This document shows positions 41,159-49,301 of a DNA stretch of 64,000 nucleotides, one piece after another. Numbering within the stretch: position 1 is the stretch's first letter; every line of letters starts with the position of its first letter. A program made the translations under genes and the position numbers. Source of the DNA: JAMXLO01 sp963794185 (GTDB taxonomy: Bacteria > Pseudomonadota > Alphaproteobacteria > Acetobacterales > Acetobacteraceae). The notes beneath the pieces were generated by a model. That model did no database searches. It worked only from the letters and a program-made list of their open reading frames with translations, and was not told the origin of the DNA. The DNA lies in contig CAWCDM010000082.1 of NCBI GenBank assembly GCA_963794185.1, forward strand, positions 1 to 64,000, written 5' to 3'.

Positions 41159-41841
41159 AGCCATCGCCAGACCGGCTGTATGGCAGAAGCCGCGGCCATC
41201 GGCTGCGCCCGCGACAGCTTCGCCTGCTAGAAGTCACCCTGCCGCGCCTGGAGTTCGCACCGGCACGCGCGCCGGAGCCCCTGTCAGCGTTCGTGCCGGC
41301 CGCAGCCGCGCTGTGGCTGGAGGTCGGGTTCGGCGGGGGCGAGCACGTACTGGCGCAGATTACCGCGCATCCCGACGCGGCGCTGATCGCCTGCGAGGTA
41401 TTCGACAACGGCATCTGCTCCCTTCTGTCGCGCCTGGTCCCGGAGGGCGGCGAGGCCTCGGCGCCGCTGCCGGCCAATCTGCGATTGTGGACCGGCGATG
41501 CACGGACGCTGCTGCGGTTGCTGCCGGATGGCTGCCTTGATCGGCTGTTCCTGCTCTTCCCCGACCCGTGGCCGAAGTCGCGCCATGCCAAGCGCCGCTT
41601 CATGCATCCCACACTGCTGCCCTTGCTGGGCCGCGTGATGAAGCCCGGCGCCGAGTGGCGGGTGGCCAGCGACGATGCGACGTATCAGGCGTGGGTTGGC
41701 GAGGTGATGGCCGGACAATCACTGTTCGATGCGCCGCCGCCCCTGACCGCACGGCCGCCGGATTGGCCGACCACCCGCTACGAGGCAAAGGCGCTTCGCG
41801 TAGGTCGTGCACCGCTCTATTGGAGCTTCACGCGGCGCTGA
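41107..41841 (+). CDS. trmB: tRNA (guanine-N7-)-methyltransferase
   Basis: TrmB methylates G46 in the variable loop of tRNA. It has the family N-terminus PSPDRLYGRSRGHRLRPRQL, the SAM motif LWLEVGFGGGEHVLAQITA, LFLLFPDPWPKSRHAKRRFM with the PDPWPK tRNA-binding signature, and TRYEAKALRVG at the end. The only in-frame start before the conserved region is GTG 41107, which overlaps metK by 52 bases. The 244 residues include about 15 that may be non-native at the start. Confidence 0.92.
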   Translation: MGEDGSGAGTEGRLRALKPSPDRLYGRSRGHRLRPRQLRLLEVTLPRLEFAPARAPEPLSAFVPAAAALWLEVGFGGGEHVLAQITAHPDAALIACEVFDNGICSLLSRLVPEGGEASAPLPANLRLWTGDARTLLRLLPDGCLDRLFLLFPDPWPKSRHAKRRFMHPTLLPLLGRVMKPGAEWRVASDDATYQAWVGEVMAGQSLFDAPPPLTARPPDWPTTRYEAKALRVGRAPLYWSFTRR

Positions 41842-43005
41842 CCGGAGCGCCCATTGCGGGCATGTTGCGCCGCGCCATGGCTCGGCCCCAGCGCAGCGTC
41901 GGCGTCTCGATCCACTCGTGCAGCCACCACGCTGCGAGGAGCGGCAGAACCACCGCCCCAGGCAGCCACAGCACGGTGAACAGGGTCGCATTGCCCTGTA
42001 CTGCGACTGCAAGTGCGACGCCCAGCAGTTTCTGAGCGGGTTCATTGATGAGGTAGAGGCAGTACAAACGGCTCCCAGCCAGACCAACGGGCGTGATCGC
42101 AGCGCCGCGGCAAGTACCGCGATTGTCATCCCCGCGAAAGCGGGGGCCCAGTCGCCGCAGGGTCCCCGCTTTCGCGGGGATGACAATCGCGGGGATGAGC
42201 GGAGTTGCGCTGCCAGGCATGCCGACCAAACCACCGGCGGCAGCAACTTGTCGACGCCGCCCTGTGCGGCACACAGCACCAGCGTGACGGCAAGCATGGC
42301 CGCATAGGCGCCCAGGCCCTTGCTGCCCTGCCGCACCACGCTCGCGCTGGCGATGCCGAGGGCGAAATACTGTGCCTTGTTCGGCAGGAAGGCGCGGCTG
42401 AACTGCCAGGCGTCGGGCGCCACCGCATGCCAGGCGATCGCCGCCGCCGCGAACCCCAAGAGCAGCCACGCAAGAGCGCGCAGTCCCAGGCGCTGGCCGA
42501 CCAGCAGCGCCAGCAGGTAGAATTGCCACTCGGTCGACAGGCTCCACGCCGCACCAAGAAAGCCGACCCACACGTCCGGCAGCACGCCATCCGGAAACAA
42601 CCCGTGCGTCATCGTCAGATGTGCGGCGATGAACAGCCCCCAGTCATTCGGCCACCCGCCCGACCAGATGAAGCGCGCGGCGCTGTCCGGCGCGATCCAG
42701 GCCATCCGCTCGAAGCCGGTCGCCAACGGCTGCACCGCGATGGCGACGACGAACACCACAAGGAACACCGGATAGATGCGCGCCACTCGAGCGATCAGGA
42801 ACGGACGCGGCCGATAGTTGAAGCTGGCGAGCGATTGGACGATCACCAGGCCGCTCAGGATGAAGAACACGTCCACCCCCGCGCCGCCATGCGAGAACAC
42901 CCAGACCAGCCAGCCGGGCATCGGGGCAAACGGCAGCGTGTGGCTGAGCATCACGTAGAACGCCAGCACTCCGCGCAACCCGTCCAGGCAAACCAGCCGC
43001 CGCAT
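41828..43005 (-). pseudogene. Acyltransferase 3 family membrane protein with palindrome insert and frameshift
   Basis: This polytopic membrane protein of the OafA/NodX/WecH acyltransferase family begins MRRLVCLDGLRGVLAFYVML with the catalytic-region histidine in LSHTLPF. It continues through GGAGVDVFFILSGLVIVQSL, WSLSTEWQFYLLALLVGQRL and further helices. A REP-like palindrome (42118-42190) is read in frame as SSPRKRGPCGDWAPAFAGMT between LAAQLRS and RPLVWLG. Shortly after, the frame shifts and the last helices follow (SRLYCLYLINEPAQKLLG, HEWIETPTLRWGRAMARRN). It converges on trmB with a 14-base overlap. Such enzymes O-acetylate surface polysaccharides or other exported molecules. Confidence 0.85.
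42118..42190. repeat. REP-like palindrome inside the acyltransferase gene
   Basis: The arms CGCGATTGTCATCCCCGCGA and TCGCGGGGATGACAATCGCG are perfect reverse complements, with AAGCGGGG/CCCCGCTT continuing inward. It is the same type as 1991-2059. It is translated in frame in the host gene. Confidence 0.95.
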
Positions 43006-43135
43006 GGGGACAAGATGGCGGACGCCGCTTAACAAGCTGCAAAAAATGTTGGCTCGCCTGCATCCGATCAGCCCATTCGTGTCGGCGGTCAGGCCACCAG
43101 GGCCGCCCGCATTACCTTCTCGTGGAGTTGCTGCC

Positions 43136-43267
43136 TTGTCGGCGCACACGCAACGCATCCATCCGCTCGCCGTGCAGATCACTCACTGGATCAACGCCGC
43201 CATGATCGTAGTGATGATCTCCAGCGGCTGGCAGATCTGTTTCCCTTTGTGCTTACATCACGGATGA
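43136..43267 (+). pseudogene. N-terminal fragment of a cytochrome b561-like gene
   Basis: The translation HPLAVQITHWINAAMIVVMI, SSGWQI matches the first heme-ligating helix of di-heme cytochrome b561/hydrogenase-type b cytochromes (the histidine in THW). It runs into unrelated sequence and stops after about 43 codons, without the other helices. It lies near one presumed rearrangement junction. Confidence 0.65.
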
Positions 43268-43914
43268 CGCTGGCCGGCTGGCGCATTGAGGTCAGTCCTT
43301 AAGTCGATTACCATCACATCTTCGGAAATCTTGGTCGTTGGATTTTGTAAGTCGCGGGCCTCGACGTTGCTCTGCCAGTATGGGCAGAAGCCAACCTGGT
43401 CGAGCACGAGTTCGTTGCACCGGGATGGCGACGTCTCAGGTTTCCGCCGACCAGGCGGTTTGCGCGCGGCCCGGGGGCCGTTGCCGGTCCCAGTATTTGA
43501 GTCGCCAGATGCGAATTTTCGCGCGATAATGCCGCTGCACTCTTGTGGCGGGTCTGCGGACCGGCCCTCGGGACGCGCCGCCAGGGGTGGCCACATCGCG
43601 GGCCGGAGCCCGCGAACGTCCTGAACGATAACAAACGACCGGGCACCAGCGCGGTTGAATAGGGAGTGTGTGCACATGGCGACACCGCGTGATATCGCAC
43701 GCAGCAGCGCGCCCCGTCTTTCGCCGTTCAAATTGGCTGTTTGAGGATGGAACAGGCCAGTTCCGGACAGCCGTCATCGTGATCGTCAGCGACTGTACGG
43801 CTCAGCAGACCTTGCTTGCGCTGAAGCTGTCCGGCTTGACCTACCAGGCCACGCTCCGACGCCTCTTATCCTCAATCAAGGAAACGAAGGAAATGTAGCT
43901 GTAGGGAGGAATGC
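43268..43914. other. 647-base region with no recognised gene
   Basis: Reading frames on both strands (for example 43258-43677 on minus and 43668-43898 on plus) show no recognisable domain, and none has a convincing ribosome site. The minus frame includes LDQVGFCPYWQSNVEARDLQ, which I cannot assign. The last 40 bases supply GTAGGGAGG for the next gene. Confidence 0.4.
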
Positions 43915-45507
43915 ATGAAGACCAAATCCCGACGCCACGAAGGTTCTGATCCCACCGTCAACAACACCGACCTAACGCGCCGCAATCTGCTGACGATGGC
44001 CGCCGTGGGAGCAGTGGCGGCGGTTCCGCGAGCGGCATTTGCTGCTGGTCCCCGGGGACAGTTGACTTGGGCGATCCACGTCTCGCTCGCCCCGACCTGG
44101 TTCGATCCCGCCGACACGCAGGCAGTGATCACTCCCTTCATGGTCCTTTACGCGTTGCACGACGCCGTGGTGAAGCCGATGCCGGACAACCTGCAGGCGC
44201 CATCCCTGGCGTCGTCATGGTCGACATCCGAGGACACCCTCAGTTATGAGTTCGTGCTGCGCGAAGGAATCAAGTTCCACAATGGCGAGACAGTGACCGC
44301 GGACGACGTGAAGTTCTCGTTCGAGCGTTACCGCGGCGCAGCCTACAAGCTGATCAAGGATCAGGTGGACGCCATCGAAACGCCGGATCCCAGGCATGTC
44401 CGCTTCAAGCTCAAAAAGCCGTGGCCGGACTTTCTGACCTTCTATTCGACGGCCAGCGGCGCTGGATGGGTCGTTCCCAAGAAATATGTCGAAAAAGTCG
44501 GAGATGATGGGTTCAGGAAGCATCCGATCGGCGCCGGCCCGTACAAATTCGTCTCGTTCAGTGCAGGAGACGAAATGGTCCTCGAGGCCTTCGAGGGGTA
44601 TTGGCGCAAGGCACCGGCGGTCAAGCGGATCGTGATGAAGGTTATTCCCGACGAGTCGACGCGGCTCGCAGCATTAAAGGGTGGCGAGGTCGATATCGCC
44701 TACTCGATCCGTGGTGAACTCGCCGAGGAATTGCAGCGCTTGCCCGGGCTCGAGATCAAATCCATCGTCCTGCAGGCACCGAACTGGATCTACTTCCCCG
44801 AGCAGTGGGACCCGAAATCTCCGTGGTTTGATCTGCGCGTGCGGCAGGCGGCCAATCTGGCACTCGATCGTGTGGGAATGAGCAAGGCGCTGTTCCTCGG
44901 AAAATGCATGATCACCAGCAGCATCATTCCGAACTCGTTCGAGTACTATTGGCAACCGCCACCCGCCGTTTACGATCCCGCCAAGGCAAGAGAATTGCTG
45001 GCCGAGGCCGGTTTTCCCAACGGCTTCGATTCAGGCCTGTTCTACTGCGATAGTTCGTACACAAACATCGGCGAAGTGGCGGTGAACAATTTCCATGAGG
45101 TCGGCATTCGGACCAAGCTGCAGCCGATCGAGCGGGCCGGCTTCGCCGCGGCATACGCCGCCAAGAAGTATACTCGCGGCGTGCTGCGCGGGGCGAGCGG
45201 CGCCTTCGGCAACGCGGCGACACGGCTTGCCTCCTTCGTCGCTTCGGGCGGTGCCGCCGTCTATGGCGGTTATCCCGACATCGACGCACTCTACCCGCAG
45301 CAAACCAACGAACTCGACACGGGTAAGCGTGCCGCGACTCTCGAGAAGATGCAGCGGCTGGTCCACGAGAAGGCGATCTTCGCGCCGATCTGGCAGTTGG
45401 CGTTCCTCAACGGGGTCGGGCCCCGGGTCGGTAAATCGTCGTTCGGCCGCATCGCGGGCTTTCCCTATACCGCGCCGTTCGAGGACATAACGATCAAGGG
45501 CACGTAG
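43915..45507 (+). CDS. Tat-exported ABC transporter substrate-binding protein, family 5
   Basis: This 530-residue extracytoplasmic solute receptor has a twin-arginine signal (DLTRRNLLTMAAVGAVAAVP ending AAFA). The SBP_bac_5 core follows, with EFVLREGIKFHNGETVTADD, FRKHPIGAGPYKFVSFSAGD and LRVRQAANLALDRVGMSKAL. It is intact. GTAGGGAGG lies six bases upstream of ATG. No permease or ATPase genes are beside it, so it is an orphan that may serve another importer. It is not a close copy of the one at 17510. Confidence 0.92.
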   Translation: MKTKSRRHEGSDPTVNNTDLTRRNLLTMAAVGAVAAVPRAAFAAGPRGQLTWAIHVSLAPTWFDPADTQAVITPFMVLYALHDAVVKPMPDNLQAPSLASSWSTSEDTLSYEFVLREGIKFHNGETVTADDVKFSFERYRGAAYKLIKDQVDAIETPDPRHVRFKLKKPWPDFLTFYSTASGAGWVVPKKYVEKVGDDGFRKHPIGAGPYKFVSFSAGDEMVLEAFEGYWRKAPAVKRIVMKVIPDESTRLAALKGGEVDIAYSIRGELAEELQRLPGLEIKSIVLQAPNWIYFPEQWDPKSPWFDLRVRQAANLALDRVGMSKALFLGKCMITSSIIPNSFEYYWQPPPAVYDPAKARELLAEAGFPNGFDSGLFYCDSSYTNIGEVAVNNFHEVGIRTKLQPIERAGFAAAYAAKKYTRGVLRGASGAFGNAATRLASFVASGGAAVYGGYPDIDALYPQQTNELDTGKRAATLEKMQRLVHEKAIFAPIWQLAFLNGVGPRVGKSSFGRIAGFPYTAPFEDITIKGT

Positions 45508-45580
45508 CACCAGCGGAGCATCCCGGCCACGACGCGGCGCAGGTCTTGCAATAGCCGCCGGCAGCACGAGGTTGTCTGTG

Positions 45581-45703
45581 ATGCGCATGCGCACTCAGAT
45601 CCTGCTGACCCTGCTGGCGATAGGCCTGAGCCTCGCCGCCTGCAGCACGCGGCGCACCGAGGTCTATCTTTGGCCGCCTGCCACCGATGTCGCCGATCCG
45701 TAG
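45581..45703 (+). CDS. Tiny lipoprotein
   Basis: A 40-residue product begins MRMRTQILLTLLAIGLSLAA, then C. The hydrophobic segment and lipobox LAAC are ideal for lipidation at cysteine 21, leaving a 20-residue mature peptide (STRRTEVYLWPPATDVADP after the cysteine). It resembles entericidin-sized lipoproteins in size only. No strong ribosome site is visible; a second in-frame ATG lies two codons in. It sits between the orphan binding protein and the NLR-like gene. Confidence 0.6.
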   Translation: MRMRTQILLTLLAIGLSLAACSTRRTEVYLWPPATDVADP

Positions 45704-45817
45704 CGAGGTTCAGTCCTGGTTCCCGAGGTCGCGCACCACTTCGGGGGCGCTTCAGCCGCGACGGCGCCCGGTGTGGATCACACGTTGTACACCCACCTAC
45801 GACATGGCGTGGTCGGT

Positions 45818-48766
45818 TCAGCCTTGACCCGCGCCGACCTCACGCCGCAGCGTCGCCAGCGTCGCTTCGATCTCCGGCGCGCTCCGGCCCATCGCCGCGA
45901 GCAGCCCGGCGTAGTTGCCGATCGCCGCGTCGCGGTGCGGATGGGCGTGGCCGGTGTCGCACTGGAAGGCGAGTAAGATCGCCAGCACGCGGCGCTTCAA
46001 TTGCTCCGCTTCTTCGAGCTTGCCTGCAGCCTGAAGCACTTCTGCCAACCAAGCGATCTTCGGCGCAACGTTCGGATGGTCCTTGCCGAGGCTTGCCTCG
46101 TCGATAGCAAGTGCGCGGCGCAGCAGAGACTCCGCCTCGCCTGGCCGGCAGGTGGCATGCAGGATTGCGGCGAGGTTGTTGAGGGCGGTCGCGACGTTCG
46201 GATGGTCCTTGCCGAGGCTTGCCTCGAAGATGGTGACGACGCGGCAATACAGCAATTCCGCCTCGCCGAGCCGGTTGGTGGCTTGCAGCAACCCAGCGAG
46301 GTTGTTGAGGCGGATCGCGACGGTCGGATGGTCCTTGCCGAGGCTTGCCTCGGTAATGGCGAGCGCGCGGCGCATCAGCGGTTCCGCCTCGCCGAGCCGG
46401 TTGGTGGCTTGCAGGAACCCAGCGAGGTTGTTGAGGCGGTCGCGACGGTCGGATGGTCCTTGCCGAGGCTTGCCTCGTCGATGGCGAGCGCGCGGCGATC
46501 AGCGGTTCCGCCTCGCCGAGTCGGTTGGTGGCTCGCAGCAGTTCGGCGAGGTTGTTGAGGCGGATCGCGACGTTCGGATGGTCCTTGCCGAGGCTTGCCT
46601 CGTCGATGGCGAGCGCGCGGCGCATCAGCGGTTCCGCCTCGCCGAGCCGGTTGGTGGCTTGCAGCAACCCGGCGAGGTTGTTGAGGGCGGTCGCGACGTT
46701 CGGATGGTCCTTGCCGAGGCTTGCCTCGCCGATGGCGAGCGCGCGGCGATACAGCGGTTCCGCCTCGCCGAGCCGGTTGGTGGCTTGCAGCAACTGGGCG
46801 AGGTTGTTGAGGTCGATCGCGACCTCCGGATGGTCCTTGCCGAAGCTTGCCTCGTCGATGGCGAGCGCGCGGCGCATCAGCGGTTCCGCCTCGCCGAGCC
46901 GGTTGGTGGCTTGCAGCAACGCGGCGAGGTTGTTGAGGCGCGTGCCGAGGCGAGGGTCGTCGGCTTTGTAGCATGCCTCGGCGAGCTGAAGGGCACGCCG
47001 CGAGTAGAGCTCTGCACGGTGATGCAGTGCCTTGGCATCGAACAACAGGTCGAGCCGGCCCATCAACTCGATGGTTGGTTCAGCGATACCCTCGGCATCT
47101 GCGTGCACCACTAACGCCTCTGCGTGTGGCGCCAGCGGATCGAGCCGCGGCCAGTTTCGCACATCATCCGGAGGTCCGGTGAACGCAGCATCGATCCAAT
47201 GTAGTGCCTTGGTCAGCCGCTCCCGAGCCGTGCCTGCCTGGATCAGCCCACGTCGCGTCACGTCCTGCACCAGCCGGTGAACCGTGAACGCGCGGCCGTC
47301 CGCCGCCGCATTGATCAGCGAATAGGCCGCTAGCCCGCGCAGCCCGCGTCTCGCCTCGCCAGGCTCGACGCCGGGCGCGGCCACGTCCAGCAGGAAGGCC
47401 GGCACCGGATCGGGCGCCAGGAACGCAAGGCGCTCAAGCAAACCGCGCGCCGCCTCGTCCAGCCGCGCCACCGAGGTCTGCCATGTCGCCGCTACCGCAC
47501 GCGGATAATGCGTCACCAGCGGGTCCGACCACTCCATGGCTTCAGCGAAGCTGTCACGCAGCAGGAGCCGGTAGGCGGCCAGCGACATCGGCAGCGGCGA
47601 GGCGGCAATGTAGGCGCCCGCCTGCTCCAGCGCCAGCGCAAGAAAGCCCAGGTCGCCCGCCAGCGCGGCCGCGTCCGCCGCGTCGCCGGGCGTCACGCGG
47701 CGCCGGCCCTCGGTCCGCCGCAGCAGGAAGGCCGCGGCCTCGTCCGGAGCCAGCAGGTCCAGGTCCAGGCGGGCGAACTCGGCGGGGACGCTCGCGAGCC
47801 GGCTGGTCATCAGCACGTGGCCTCCCATCAGGCGGCCCATGAGGGAGCCAACTGCCGCGGCCGCCTCCGTGGTGTCCACGTTGTCCAGGATCAGCAGCCA
47901 GCCCCGGTTGTTGGCCAGCCAGTCCAACACGCCCTGCAAACGGGTCGTGTCATCCGCGGCGTTCAGCGCGCGCAGGCCGAGGATGCCGGTCAGCGCTGCG
48001 AGATTGCGGTGCAGATCGTCTGGCGTCTCGGCTATGGCGAAGAGCAGCGCGGTGTAGTCGTCGGCGCAGCGTGCGGCGAACTCAACGGCGAGCCGCGTCT
48101 TCCCGATACCGCCGAGGCCGAGCAGGGCGCTGCTGACGATCGCCGCGCCGGCGCCGCGGTTGAGGCTGTCGTGCAGCCTGACAAGATCGTCGTCGCGGCC
48201 GATGAACAATTCGCCCAGGCTCGCGTACGGCAGGAGGGACCGGGCTTGGTCGGCTTCTCCTTCGGCCAGTCCTCCTTCAGGACCAGATGGCACAGGCGAT
48301 CGACGGTGCCGAAGTAGTCGCGATCCAGCCCTTGCCGTTGGACGATGTGCTCGATCAGCGCAGCCTGCAGGTCGGCGCGATCGCCGTCAGGTGCGGGCTT
48401 GTCAGGCTGCCAGACATCGGTGGCGACATAGAGCGATAGTCTTCGCCGGAAGTGGCGCGCGAAGAAGAATTCCCATTGCGTATAGGATGCTTCAGCCACG
48501 CCCGGTGGCAGCATGTGGGCGAACGGCGCAGCCGATGCGGCCGGCGGCATGGCGCCACTGCGTTGGCCGATGATGCAGACAACGGCGCTGCAGTCGCGGA
48601 TGTAGTCGTGTAGCTTGCGCAGTGTCGTGTCGGCGGCCGCCTCCTGGTGGAAATCGCTCTGCACGCGCAGCAACAGGTCGCGCGACCGTAGGCTGGCCGC
48701 CAGCGTATCGCGCGCCGCGCCGAACTCGTTGGTCGCCGCCGAGAGGAAGACGCGGAATTCCGCCAT
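45818..48766 (-). pseudogene. NLR-like STAND protein: DUF4062, NB-ARC and TPR repeats, frameshifted
   Basis: The product would be about 980 residues. Residues 1-170 are DUF4062 (AEFRVFLSAATNEFGAARDT, HDYIRDCSAVVCIIGQRSGA, YTQWEFFFARHFRRRLSLYV). After a shift near 48243 comes an NB-ARC-type ATPase: LLPYASLGELFIGRDDDLV, Walker A LLGLGGIGKTRLAVEFA, Walker B RGWLLILDNVDT, and HVLMTSRL. It ends in 42-residue TPRs of kinesin-light-chain type (LLQATNRLGEAEPLMRRALA, IDEASLGKDHPNVA). Single-base losses in two neighbouring repeats (near 46440 and 46500) shift the frame, and the final repeats return in frame to EVGAGQG. Relatives with this architecture are signalling or anti-phage STAND proteins; the effector here would be the N-terminal DUF4062. 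The start at 48766 fits the family. Confidence 0.85.
46072..46950. repeat. 126-bp tandem repeats encoding TPR units
   Basis: Seven copies begin at 46072, 46198, 46324, 46449, 46574, 46700 and 46826, each containing a near-identical GGATGGTCCTTGCCGAGGCT block. The period is 126 bp except for two 125-bp steps, which cause the frameshifts. DNA identity between units is very high, pointing to recent expansion. Confidence 0.95.
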
Positions 48767-48920
48767 CGGCCCGCCGCCGCTCCTGTGTCGCCGGCAGGAT
48801 GCCACGCTGCGTGCGTGGAAAGGAACGATAATCGGCCACTCGTTGCGGCCGGTGTGCCTCTGGGGGAACCGCCTGCGGACGAGGTGTCGACTGTGAGTTG
48901 CCGCAAGCGGCGGCTTATCG

Positions 48921-49301
48921 TCACTCCAGATCGCGTGCCACTTCGGGGGCGTGCAGCAGGCGGTCGATCTTGGTGGCGTATTCGAGTGCCGTATCGGGCT
49001 GGAACGTCAAATCGGGGGCGAACTTCAGCCGCAGCGCATGCGCCACCTGGCCGCGCAGGAATGGCGTGGCGCGCTTCAGCGCGGGCAGCAGCGCGTCCAC
49101 ATCCGACCGGCCAAGCCGCGCGACGAAGGCGATGGCGTGCTTCAGGTCCGGGCCGATGCGCACCTCGGTCACCGTGATCTGCACATCCGCCAGCTCCGGA
49201 TCGCGCAACTCCTGGCGCGCGAACACGCCGGCGAGCACGTGACGGATCTCCTCCGCCACGCGCAACTGGCGTTGCGACGGACCGGCCGACGGCTTCCTCA
49301 A
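48921..49301 (-). CDS. rbfA: Ribosome-binding factor A
   Basis: RbfA assists late 30S maturation by binding near the 16S 5' end. The 126-residue protein has RQLRVAEEIRHVLAGVFARQ, LADVQITVTEVRIGPDLKHA and PFLRGQVAHALRLKFAPDLT, the KH-type core. The TTG start overlaps the infB stop (TTGA), so it is coupled to infB. It is the last gene of the block. Confidence 0.94.
   Translation of the reverse strand: MRKPSAGPSQRQLRVAEEIRHVLAGVFARQELRDPELADVQITVTEVRIGPDLKHAIAFVARLGRSDVDALLPALKRATPFLRGQVAHALRLKFAPDLTFQPDTALEYATKIDRLLHAPEVARDLE

Noticed and set aside
43258..43731. A 157-codon minus-strand frame upstream of the orphan binding protein
   Set aside because: There is no domain, no ribosome site and a composition like other noise frames; listed only as part of an unassigned region.
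46072..46950. Regularly spaced repeats that could suggest a CRISPR array
   Set aside because: The unit is 126 bp without unique spacers and encodes TPR helices in frame.
47508..48317. A 269-codon plus-strand frame opposite the NB-ARC domain
   Set aside because: It is antisense to a clear Walker A/B ATPase and has no motifs of its own.
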